Source of the DNA: Chitinophagaceae bacterium
Lineage (GTDB): Bacteria; Bacteroidota; Bacteroidia; Chitinophagales; Chitinophagaceae
Reading direction: 5' to 3'
Assembly: GCA_025934485.1 (NCBI GenBank)
Contig: JAICXX010000038.1
Span: 1-38,534 of the forward strand
Length of the DNA: 38,534 nucleotides
This document shows positions 19,374 through 27,212 of the stretch, in pieces (position 1 is the stretch's first letter; each line of letters opens with the position of its first letter). The notes under the pieces were generated by a model. The model searched no databases, was not told the DNA's origin, and worked only from the letters and a program-made list of their open reading frames with translations. The position numbers and the translations under genes are program-made.

Positions 19374-19381
19374 CAAACCTA
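19374..19381 (-). promoter_or_regulatory. -7 box for the six-gene envelope operon
   Basis: On the - strand this reads TAGGTTTG, a perfect TAnnTTTG, 21 nt before the ATG of the Gfo/Idh gene. It lies in the 92-nt gap behind the transglutaminase-like gene. No clear -33 TTG was found at the usual distance. Confidence 0.5.
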
Positions 19382-19444
19382 CGCAAAAATGCCGAATAGG
19401 GCAGGGCGTCGATCGGCGGAAGGCGGGATATAAGGTTTTGCCTC

Positions 19445-20329
19445 CTAGGAAGAAGCCTCTGTAGATAGTTTTATGTATTTGGTCAGGTTTTTTACCGTGA
19501 TCGGCGTATTGGGACTAGGAAAGAACCGGGACCGGATATAGATGCGGATCATGGCGATCAGCAGCAGCGATTCCAGCAGCAGGAAGAACTCATAATACGC
19601 CTTGTAGGTATCGATGAATACCACGCGCATGGAGATGCCGTCCGCATATTCTTCGCCCGAAATAGCGGTGATCAATTTTTTGAGCGCTGGGCCGACCAGG
19701 GGGAATTTCGACCAGTTCGTATACCTGACGTCTTCGTATCTATATTTCGGATCGTAGTCTGCGGGAAGCTGTTTTGAGTAGTAGGCCCAGTCGTTATGGA
19801 CATCGTTGAAGCTGGCGAGTTGGTGGTTCGGTTTGACAAAATTCAGGTCAAAAGTGGGATCGAGGAGGACCCAGTGAGTGCCTGTATAGGCTTCTACCAC
19901 GTTGTGGGCGGCCCATACGTTGCCGGCTTTCATTTGGGCGATGCGTACCGGGTAGTGGAAGGTGCCGATGATCCGGGCGAGTACTTCGGAATATGATCCG
20001 CAGGCGCCTTTGGTGGTCATCAGGTCAACCTGTGTGGAATGAAAGAGGGAGGCGGCGAGGCCGAGATCGATGGATGCATGCTGGAAGGTCGTGGCCCTGT
20101 TGGCCAGGAGGTCATGGCAGGCATGCATGGCTTTTACTACTACTGAATCGTGCGTGTCGTCGGCGTCGATGTGGGTCTCGATCTCGGAATGGATTACTGC
20201 AAAGAGTCCATTCTCATACCGGGACTGCATGACGAAATAAAAAATAGAAGCCAGGATAAAGCCGTTCAGAAACATCAGAAAATGCAAATTCTTCCCAATC
20301 TTCTTGCAAAAGAGGTATGCTTGCTTCAT
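19445..20329 (-). CDS. Membrane-bound transglutaminase-like (papain-fold) protein
   Basis: The protein has 294 residues, with one TM segment near residues 17-35 and another near 243-262. The domain between them, probably extracytoplasmic, has the transglutaminase-like triad: C110 in KGACGSYSEVLARI, H142 in WAAHNVVEAY and D157 in WVLLDPTFD, in canonical order and spacing. Such domains act as cysteine proteases, amidases or acyltransferases; the actual reaction here is unknown. Its relation to the downstream operon is uncertain (92-nt gap with a new -7 box). The upstream region is unusually long and holds an array of paired direct repeats, suggesting it is specifically regulated. Confidence 0.75.
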   Translation of the reverse strand: MKQAYLFCKKIGKNLHFLMFLNGFILASIFYFVMQSRYENGLFAVIHSEIETHIDADDTHDSVVVKAMHACHDLLANRATTFQHASIDLGLAASLFHSTQVDLMTTKGACGSYSEVLARIIGTFHYPVRIAQMKAGNVWAAHNVVEAYTGTHWVLLDPTFDLNFVKPNHQLASFNDVHNDWAYYSKQLPADYDPKYRYEDVRYTNWSKFPLVGPALKKLITAISGEEYADGISMRVVFIDTYKAYYEFFLLLESLLLIAMIRIYIRSRFFPSPNTPITVKNLTKYIKLSTEASS

Positions 20330-20682
20330 AGTGCTGCGTATGTAGGTCGTAGTTAGAGTGATTCACTAAGATTATATCAATAACGAAACAAGTAATTGGC
20401 TTATTATAGTCTAAGTAAAAGCACTTACCAATTTTTTTTTAAACGTCTGAATTTTTGTTTCATTGTAGGAAATATTCCCGTTTTGGGATTAAAATGGGAT
20501 TAAAAAATAACGGAAAAGGGCTGTTTTGCACCTTTGGGGTTAAAACGGTGTTAAAAGAGCCTCAAAATGGGTGGATGAGGGCTATGGAAAAAACTTTTAG
20601 GGGGCAACATTAAAAAAACATTAAACCCGTTTTTGGGCCATGTTTTTTGGGGGCTGCGGATTAAAACGCGATTAAAAAACAA
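20330..20682. other. 353-nt gene-free regulatory region
   Basis: This AT-rich stretch lies between the 3' end of the GH65 gene and the 5' end of the transglutaminase-like gene, both on the - strand. Its main content is the array of four TTAAAM-N5-TTAAAM pairs at 20489-20678. No open frame with coding character, no strong terminator and no perfect TAnnTTTG box was seen. The 156 nt nearest the transglutaminase-like start hold no recognisable element. Confidence 0.6.
20489..20678. repeat. Four paired direct repeats TTAAAM-N5-TTAAAM (11-bp period)
   Basis: Four pairs start at 20489 (TTAAAA-TGGGA-TTAAAA), 20540 (TTAAAA-CGGTG-TTAAAA), 20610 (TTAAAA-AAACA-TTAAAC) and 20661 (TTAAAA-CGCGA-TTAAAA). 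Within each pair the half-sites are exactly 11 bp apart, one helical turn. The pairs are 51, 70 and 51 bp apart. In pair 1 the match extends to a perfect 10-mer, GGGATTAAAA, repeated at 20485 and 20496. Direct repeats with an 11-bp period are the usual binding geometry of OmpR/PhoB-family response regulators (compare TTAACA-N5-TTAACA for Bacillus PhoP). The array lies 160-350 bp upstream of the transglutaminase-like start. Confidence 0.65.
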
Positions 20683-22773
20683 TCATTTAACAAAATAATC
20701 CTTCCGCTCCGGGCCTATGCCGGTGATCCGGAGGGAGTGCCAGCCGGCGGGGAGGCGGGTAGGCAGCTGGATGACGCCATTCGGGGTGATCTCGAGACCG
20801 CCGAAGCCATCGAGGAGAGCCTGGAGTACTCCGCCGGCGCCGGTGGCGAAATAGGGATTGGTACCGGTAGCCGTTTCGGCGATGACGCCAAAGGGTGGGC
20901 GGAGGTTGGGGGTATAGCCTTGTTTGAGGATGGTCAGTGCTTTGTCGGGCTGGCCAAGGCGTTCGTAGAGGATGGAGAAGATGGCCTGGGTCATGGCGGG
21001 GCCTTCGCCGACGCGCGGCTCATAGTATTCGAGGTCTTTGCGGATGGCGGCGGGGGTGGTGACTTCGTGCAGCGGATAGGCGAGGAGGTTGACGTCGGCC
21101 TGTTTGATGGATTCGCCGTGGTAGGCGGCATGTTCCTTTGTGACTCCATCGGCAAAATGCAAGATGGGAATGTTGTTCCGGACTTCGGTCCAATCCGGGT
21201 CGGGGGTAAGTCCCAGGACTTTGGCGGCTTCGGTGGCGTCCGCGAGGTTGGCGCGGGCGGCGGCGTTGGTATAGGCGTTATTGTCGACATTTTCCGCCCA
21301 TTCGTCGGCGGCGACGACGTTGCGGATGTCGTAGTGGCCGGGGCCGTTGCGTTCGACTCGGCTGGCCCAGAAATCAGCGGTAGCCTGGAGGATGGGCCAG
21401 CCTTTTTCTTTGAGCCAGGTTTTGTCGTGGGTTACGCAGTAGTAGTTCCAGGCGGCGATGCCCACGTCGGCGGTGATATGATGTTCGAAGGGACCGCTGA
21501 GGGCCCATACGGGTGTTTCTTCGTTACCGCTGGCGGCGCTTTCCCAGGGGTACATGGCGCCTTTATAGCCATGTTCTTTCGCGTTGCGTATTGCGGCGGG
21601 CAGCCGGTTGTAGCGGTAATCCATGAGCGAGGCGGCGATCTTTGGCTGGAGCAGCAAGAGGGCTGGGTACATCCAGATCTCCGTGTCCCAAAAGGTATGG
21701 CCGTTGTAGCCGAGACCGCTGAGGCCCATGGGGGAGAGGCTATAGCCGGTGCCTTCGCGGGCGAAGGAATAGAGGTGATAGAGCATTTCGCGAATTTCCC
21801 TTTGCGTTTGTGCGTCGCCGTCGATGAGGATATCGCTTTTCCATAGTTCGGCCCAGGCCTGTTCGTGGGCTTTGATGAGGTCTTTGGTGCCCTGGAGGGT
21901 GGCGAAGAGGGTGAGCCGTTCGGCTTCGTTCAGGGGATCGTCGTTGTGGGCGGAGGTAAGAGAAGTCCCGGCAACAGCGAAGTGATAAATGGTACCGGCG
22001 GGAACATGTTTTTTAAACTTCAGCAGATGCATGTTGTTATCCCATATCTCATGAATAACAGCCGGCTCATGGGGATGTGGTTCGTCAAAGATGAAGGAGT
22101 TGGAAGCGGCCATGAGCAGTTTTCCTGTGGGGCTTTTGGCGGTGGATGTGAGCAGGGAGATGCGGACGTGGGGCCGGTCGATCTCGTTGTTATAATTCTC
22201 CACGTCCCTGAGCATATCCGGTGCTTCCATCACGGTGGCGGGAGTGATGTCGATGTCTTTGTGTGCGGTGATGGTGACGTCGACGAGGCAGGTGAAGGGC
22301 AGCTGGCGCAGGGAATACCAGGTATAGCTTACAGTGGCTTTGTCCTGGAAGTCGAAGGTGGTGGTCAGGCAGGCGTGGCGCATGTCGAGTGTCTGGCGGA
22401 GGTGGCTGACCTGTTTGAAGCTTTCGATCCGGCGATCGTCGATATCGAGGTTGAGGTTGACGAAGTTGAAGGTCTTGAGGATATTGCTGACGCGGCCGCG
22501 ACCATAGAGGTCGAAGGCGCCCTGGAGCACTACGTCTTTGGCCTTGAAGGGTTCGGTGGAGGAGACGAGGCCGATCATACCGTTAGCCACGGTGACGCCG
22601 TAATAGTTGGCGGGGTCGATGGTATCGGCGTGGATGGTCCAGGTGTCTTCGGCATGTGGCTGGATCGGTGCGGTGGTGGGCTGGTTTTGTGCGGCGGCGT
22701 TGTTTGCAAGCAGCAGCAGGAGCCAGGAGAAAAGCAGCGGGGAGAGCGGGCGGCAAGACGAAGGCGCGGGCAT
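20683..22773 (-). CDS. Secreted glycoside hydrolase family 65 enzyme
   Basis: The protein has 696 residues from ATG 22773 (MPAPSSCRP). The longer reading begins at a TTG that lies inside the probable -7 box. A signal peptide ends near NNAAAQ (about residue 29). The GH65 order is an N-terminal beta-sandwich, an (alpha/alpha)6 barrel with GHTFWDTEIWMYP (D363) and KGAMYPWESAASGNEETP, then ADEWAENVDNNAYTN. The last holds the likely general acid E491, equivalent to the DEY glutamate of maltose phosphorylase. A small C-terminal beta domain follows (LEITPNGVIQLPTRLPAGW). The export signal favours a hydrolase (trehalase/ATH1 or glucosyl-galactosyl-hydroxylysine glucosidase type) over a cytoplasmic phosphorylase. 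It likely releases glucose from an alpha-linked disaccharide in the periplasm. Confidence 0.85.
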   Translation of the reverse strand: MPAPSSCRPLSPLLFSWLLLLLANNAAAQNQPTTAPIQPHAEDTWTIHADTIDPANYYGVTVANGMIGLVSSTEPFKAKDVVLQGAFDLYGRGRVSNILKTFNFVNLNLDIDDRRIESFKQVSHLRQTLDMRHACLTTTFDFQDKATVSYTWYSLRQLPFTCLVDVTITAHKDIDITPATVMEAPDMLRDVENYNNEIDRPHVRISLLTSTAKSPTGKLLMAASNSFIFDEPHPHEPAVIHEIWDNNMHLLKFKKHVPAGTIYHFAVAGTSLTSAHNDDPLNEAERLTLFATLQGTKDLIKAHEQAWAELWKSDILIDGDAQTQREIREMLYHLYSFAREGTGYSLSPMGLSGLGYNGHTFWDTEIWMYPALLLLQPKIAASLMDYRYNRLPAAIRNAKEHGYKGAMYPWESAASGNEETPVWALSGPFEHHITADVGIAAWNYYCVTHDKTWLKEKGWPILQATADFWASRVERNGPGHYDIRNVVAADEWAENVDNNAYTNAAARANLADATEAAKVLGLTPDPDWTEVRNNIPILHFADGVTKEHAAYHGESIKQADVNLLAYPLHEVTTPAAIRKDLEYYEPRVGEGPAMTQAIFSILYERLGQPDKALTILKQGYTPNLRPPFGVIAETATGTNPYFATGAGGVLQALLDGFGGLEITPNGVIQLPTRLPAGWHSLRITGIGPERKDYFVK

Positions 22774-22785
22774 AGACGATTTTTG

Positions 22786-22793
22786 CAAGCGTA
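22786..22793 (-). promoter_or_regulatory. Probable -7 box of the GH65 gene
   Basis: On the - strand this reads TACGCTTG, all but one fixed position of TAnnTTTG, 12 nt before the ATG at 22773. It lies in the 78-nt divergent spacer shared with the SRPBCC/GyrI-like gene. Confidence 0.4.
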
Positions 22794-22851
22794 AAAGTCT
22801 AAATTACGCAATAATGCCTTATTTTGATATCCTATTTTTATTCGGAACATT

Positions 22852-23850
22852 ATGAATCGCTGGTTGCTTTTTCTCTGTATCATCCTCGTACTTTTTTTTG
22901 CCGCTCCGTATCTTTTAATCCCTTCCCGGATCGAGGTCGGTAAAGTCGTCCCTGTCAAATGTAGTATAGCGGCTGTGGCCAGGGTTTTGGCGGATTCGGG
23001 TCGCTGGAATTGCTGGTGGCCGGGCGGGGTGGAGCGTGGACCCGGTGCGAACGGGGCGGAGCGTAGTGCGAGTGCTGGTGGGCCGGAACTTAGTCCGGAG
23101 GGGAATCCTGTATACGCGTATGGGAATGTCCGGTATGCCGTGCTGCGGCGGCTACGTCGTTCGGCGGCGGTGGAGATCGATGCGGACGGTTTGCGAGCGT
23201 CGAGTATGCTGGTTGCCATCCCACACCACGGGTTCGATTCTTGTTTCCTGCAGTGGTCGTTCGAGCGGCATACCAGTTGGAATCCCATCCGGCGGCTGAA
23301 GGATTACCTGGTCGCACGGCAGGTCCATATGGAAATGGGCGTGATCCTCGATAGCCTGCGGTATTACCTGGAGACCGACAGTCTTTTATATGGTTTCCCT
23401 ATCACTGCAAGCAGGGTATATGATACGCTTGTCGCGGAGACCGGCAGGAAAGTTGTGGCTTATCCGGCTACTGCGGACATCTATTCCGTGGTGCAACATC
23501 TCGAAAGTTTTGTCAAAGATTATGGCGGCAGGGTGATTGGCCATCCGATCATGAATGTAACGCACGACAGCGGCTGGTATTTGTTGCGGGTGGCGGTTCC
23601 GGTGGATCGGCAAGGTACAGATCGGAATGGCGTTGTCTTCCATATCATGCCTAAGATGGCGTTGTACCTGCAAGCGGATATCCACGGGGGTGAATGGTCG
23701 GTAAGGCATGGGTTGCAGCAGGTAGAAAATTATATTTCCGATCATCAAAAGACCAGGATGGCGATCCCGTTCCTATCGCTGATCACGGACAGGCGGATAG
23801 AGCCGGATACGGCCAGGTGGGTCACCCAGATCGATTATCCATTCTTCTAA
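22852..23850 (+). CDS. Membrane-anchored SRPBCC plus GyrI-like domain protein
   Basis: The protein has 332 residues. Residues 4-22 form a single hydrophobic anchor. The next 130 residues, starting VPVKCSIAAVARVLADSGRWNCWWPGG, resemble an SRPBCC (polyketide-cyclase/START-like) ligand-binding domain. The C-terminal half resembles a GyrI-like/AraC effector-binding domain: VVAYPATADIYSVVQHLESFVKDYGG, VAVPVDRQG, then a C-terminal strand region. Proteins of this type occur in Bacteroidetes and are thought to bind small hydrophobic ligands, but their role is not established. It is divergent from the GH65 gene, and its stop overlaps the convergent stop of the second VCBS gene by 3 bp. Domain calls are by pattern only. 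Confidence 0.6.
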   Translation: MNRWLLFLCIILVLFFAAPYLLIPSRIEVGKVVPVKCSIAAVARVLADSGRWNCWWPGGVERGPGANGAERSASAGGPELSPEGNPVYAYGNVRYAVLRRLRRSAAVEIDADGLRASSMLVAIPHHGFDSCFLQWSFERHTSWNPIRRLKDYLVARQVHMEMGVILDSLRYYLETDSLLYGFPITASRVYDTLVAETGRKVVAYPATADIYSVVQHLESFVKDYGGRVIGHPIMNVTHDSGWYLLRVAVPVDRQGTDRNGVVFHIMPKMALYLQADIHGGEWSVRHGLQQVENYISDHQKTRMAIPFLSLITDRRIEPDTARWVTQIDYPFF

Positions 23851-26800
23851 TGCTTGCTGCGCTTGACCCCCGCGGGCGGCTCGAAGCGGATCACGCGGGC
23901 GCTGTCGTTGTTCCGGGCTATTACAAAGGCCTGGCGCCCGGCGATATCGATGGGACGGATGTGACGGGACTGACCGGGGATCGTCAGTCCGTTGAGGGTG
24001 CACACCGTGAATGAATCCCGGCCCCGGTTGATCAGCAGGGTGCCATAGTCCGCGTCGTAACGGCCCATCTGAATATTGTTATCATAATAGTTTCCTACCA
24101 GCAGGATATCCGGAAGGCTGTCCCCGTTCGCATCGATAATAGCGGCGTCCCGGTAGGGTGTCAGCTGTGCTTCCCAAGGGAGAGAGACTGTCTTGAAGTT
24201 GCCATTGCCCTGGTTGATCAGCACGGCATTGTCAAAATAGTCCGCCGTGAGGGTATCCGCTTTCTGCAGCGCTTCTTTGGGGATGATGTCTTCGAGGCCT
24301 GCTTTGGCAAAATCTTCTGCATTGGGAAAGTGTTTTCTCAGGCCGGGCATCTGTTGTTCCAGCTCTTCTTTGTTAGCTACGGGCAGTTCGCGGCCGCGCA
24401 GGTACCAGGTTAGGATCTGTTCTTTTGTGCCATTGCCGTCGAAGTCTGAATAATACATGCGCATGGGTTCATTTGCCGAGGCATGCAGGCGGCTGTTGCG
24501 GCCGAGGTTTCCGGCGATGAGGTCGATCTTGCCGTCGCCATCGAGATCGACGGGAAGGATAAAATTCCACCAACCTTTTTTGGTGGTAAGGGGGTGCTGC
24601 ACATATTGGTTGCCGTGATGGAGGAAGGCGAGGATGCCGCCCCATTCCAGGCTCAGGATAAGATCGGGATGGCCATCCTGGTCAATATCCGTCCAGACGG
24701 CGTTGGTTACTAATCCCACGTGGGAGAGGCCGGGGGCCATTTGCTGTGTCACGTCGCTAAAGTGACCGTGGCCGTCGTTGAGGAGCAGGTAGGAGTTGGG
24801 GGAGTCGCCGTACTGGCGGGGGACGTCGCGGCCGCCGACGAAGAGGTCCGGCGCCCCGTCGCCGTTGAGATCCACGGGGACGATGCAGGAGGCGTTGAGG
24901 TAGAGGTCGTGGAAGGCGTTTGGTTCTTTTTTCAGCTGGCCTTTGCCGTTGCCGAGATAGACACGAGGGGTCAGCATGCTATCGGCGCCATAGAATTCAT
25001 TGCCGCCGCTGGCGACCACCAGATCGGGGAAGCCATCCTTGTTGACGTCGACGATACAGGCGTCGACATCTTCGTAAGTCGAGTCGTTTTCGAGGGCGGG
25101 TTGATGGGTCCGGACGAACCGGCCGGAGGGCTGCTGGAGAAAAAGGGCATTCTTCCCTCTTTTGGCTGCGCCGATAAACAGGTCGGGCAGGCCGTCGCCG
25201 TTGAGATCGCCGACGGTGAGCGCCGGTCCTTCGGTGGACAGCATATGCGGGAGCAGCGGTTCGCGGACAAATTCGGGGAACTCGTTCTCTTTGTGTTCAT
25301 AAAGCACACCTGTTGCTGTAGTTATGTCTTTTGCGGGGTAGGAAGGATTTTTCCACCGGCCGGTGATCAGGCTATAGTCGAAGATGGGTAAGCCTTTTTG
25401 ATAAGTGATAGTTATGTGTGTGCTGTCCGGGTGGGGTGACAGGCGTTGGCAGGTATTATCTGGCCAAACGAGGAACATCGAATCGAGCTTTGTTCTTTCG
25501 AGCCCCACATGCAGCGGGATCTCGCTGCTGGAGAGGAAGCCGCGGACGGGATATTTTTCGTAGGTGCGGATGCCGCCATTCGCGAAGAGGATCAGTTTGG
25601 CGCCGAGGGCGTTCCGGTTGAGCGCCGGGCCGTGGAGGGTGATATCGAGGTATTTCTGGTTGTGTTTGTCATTGGCCGTATTCCGGTAGATGAGGCTGGG
25701 GTCGTCGATATTGTTGACGACAATGTCCAGGTCGCCGTCTCCGTCGAGATCGGCGTAGAGCGCGCCGTTGGAATACAGCTTGCGGGCGCCAGCGATGTGC
25801 GCGTCCTGGTCCGAGAACAACATCTGTCCGTCGTTGTGATAGAATTTGCTGGGGAGCTTGATCTGTGGGAATTTGTCGACGGCCGCCATATCCTGACCGT
25901 CCAGGGAGCTGTTCCGCATTTTCTCCTGCAATTCCTGGTTGGAGACGAAGTTGATATAATCGATATCGTTGAGGCGGCGCGGGATGCCGTTGGAGATAAA
26001 GAGGTCTTTGACCCCATCGTTATCATAGTCGATCCAGAGCGGTGACCAGGACCAGTCCGTCGCTGCAACTCCCGAGTAGAGCCCTATCTCGCTGAAGTGG
26101 CCGTCGCGGCGGTTGAACTGAAGGTTATTCCGGGTATACTGATGGCTGTAACCGTATTTTATCTTGCGATCATAGATATCCCAATCGTCCTCACCCTCCG
26201 AGCGCCGGAGGATATAGGGATCTTCGGGCAGCATGTCCATCGAGACGATCTCGGGATAGCCGTCGTTGTTGACGTCCGCGATGTCGACACCCATGGTGTA
26301 CTGGCTGGTGTGCATCATTTCCTTTTCCATCTCGTCCTTGAAGGCGCCGTCGCCCTGATTGATATAGAGATAATCGTTCTCGTGGAAATCGTTGCCGATA
26401 TAGAGGTCCGGTCTCCCGTCGTAATTGATATCCGAGGCCATGACGCCGAGGCCGTAGCCGATCACGGAGCTGTTGATGCCCGAGGTTTTGGTGACGTCGG
26501 TAAAATGGCCGTTGCCGTCATTGCGGTAGAGCCGGTCGCCCGAGGTGGGGCTGGCAGTGGCGAGCTTTTCCTGGCGGGGGCCGAAGGTGCCGTTCTGGTG
26601 GATCGAGTGGTTGAGGAGGTACATGTCAAGGTCGCCGTCGCCGTCGTAGTCGAAGAATACGGCCTGCGTGCTCAGGCCGGAAAAGTCGAGGCCATATTCT
26701 TTCGCTTTGTCCACATAGTGCGGAATGCCGTTGTTATCGATGCCGGTACAGATGAGAAGCTGGTTATGGGAAGTGGGCAAGCCGTCGAGGTGGCCGACGT

Positions 26801-27212
26801 GGCAGACATAGATGTCGAGGAGGCCGTCGTTGTTTATATCCACTACGGAGACGCCGGTGGACCAGGTCGAGTCGATGGGGATGCCTGCCTGGACGGTGAC
26901 ATCCCGGAAGTGGAGGCCGCCGGTGTTCAGGAAGAGTTTGTTCTGCTCCTGGTTGGCGGTGAAGAAGAGGTCGATGCGGCCGTCGTTATTGAAGTCGCCC
27001 GCGCCCACGCCGCCGCCGTTATAGAAATACATATAGTCAAAGACGTTGAATGCCCGGGTGGGGTGCAAGGCGTTCGTGAAGTCGAGGCCGGTGCCGGTCT
27101 TGTCCATCACTTCGAAGATGGGGTCCTTTACGGCCGGGGTGTTTCGACCGCAACTTGCGAGCAGGAAAACGAGTAAGGCGGCGACTATTTTATTGATCAG
27201 CTTTGCGCGCAT
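23847..27212 (-). CDS. FG-GAP/VCBS repeat and ASPIC/UnbV lipoprotein (copy 2)
   Basis: The lipoprotein has 1121 residues. The start is ATG 27212 (MRAKLINK), which gives a clean lipobox LLASC with C21; the longer reading from 27461 runs through the upstream gene and is rejected. About 14 calcium-binding loops of the FG-GAP type occur, for example DFNNDGRIDLFF, DINNDGLLDIYV, DYDGDGDLDMYL, DLNGDGAPDLFV and DLDGDGKIDLIA. They form seven before and seven after an ASPIC/UnbV (CRTAC1-type) domain near residues 525-600. It is likely a large beta-propeller protein on the outer-membrane surface, and calcium binding is expected. It overlaps the upstream paralogue by 23 bp and is probably cotranscribed and translationally coupled. 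The ligand is unknown. Confidence 0.88.
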   Translation of the reverse strand: MRAKLINKIVAALLVFLLASCGRNTPAVKDPIFEVMDKTGTGLDFTNALHPTRAFNVFDYMYFYNGGGVGAGDFNNDGRIDLFFTANQEQNKLFLNTGGLHFRDVTVQAGIPIDSTWSTGVSVVDINNDGLLDIYVCHVGHLDGLPTSHNQLLICTGIDNNGIPHYVDKAKEYGLDFSGLSTQAVFFDYDGDGDLDMYLLNHSIHQNGTFGPRQEKLATASPTSGDRLYRNDGNGHFTDVTKTSGINSSVIGYGLGVMASDINYDGRPDLYIGNDFHENDYLYINQGDGAFKDEMEKEMMHTSQYTMGVDIADVNNDGYPEIVSMDMLPEDPYILRRSEGEDDWDIYDRKIKYGYSHQYTRNNLQFNRRDGHFSEIGLYSGVAATDWSWSPLWIDYDNDGVKDLFISNGIPRRLNDIDYINFVSNQELQEKMRNSSLDGQDMAAVDKFPQIKLPSKFYHNDGQMLFSDQDAHIAGARKLYSNGALYADLDGDGDLDIVVNNIDDPSLIYRNTANDKHNQKYLDITLHGPALNRNALGAKLILFANGGIRTYEKYPVRGFLSSSEIPLHVGLERTKLDSMFLVWPDNTCQRLSPHPDSTHITITYQKGLPIFDYSLITGRWKNPSYPAKDITTATGVLYEHKENEFPEFVREPLLPHMLSTEGPALTVGDLNGDGLPDLFIGAAKRGKNALFLQQPSGRFVRTHQPALENDSTYEDVDACIVDVNKDGFPDLVVASGGNEFYGADSMLTPRVYLGNGKGQLKKEPNAFHDLYLNASCIVPVDLNGDGAPDLFVGGRDVPRQYGDSPNSYLLLNDGHGHFSDVTQQMAPGLSHVGLVTNAVWTDIDQDGHPDLILSLEWGGILAFLHHGNQYVQHPLTTKKGWWNFILPVDLDGDGKIDLIAGNLGRNSRLHASANEPMRMYYSDFDGNGTKEQILTWYLRGRELPVANKEELEQQMPGLRKHFPNAEDFAKAGLEDIIPKEALQKADTLTADYFDNAVLINQGNGNFKTVSLPWEAQLTPYRDAAIIDANGDSLPDILLVGNYYDNNIQMGRYDADYGTLLINRGRDSFTVCTLNGLTIPGQSRHIRPIDIAGRQAFVIARNNDSARVIRFEPPAGVKRSKH

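Noticed and set aside
20737..21846. Long + strand open frame of 369 codons opposite the GH65 gene
   Set aside because: Composition (Gly/Val/Phe/Glu-rich) is that of an antisense shadow, and the GH65 motifs on the - strand are unambiguous.
26097..27176. Long + strand open frame of 359 codons opposite the second VCBS gene
   Set aside because: It is a mirror of the repeated Asp/Gly codons of the FG-GAP loops; low-complexity Val/Glu/Asp composition and no start context.
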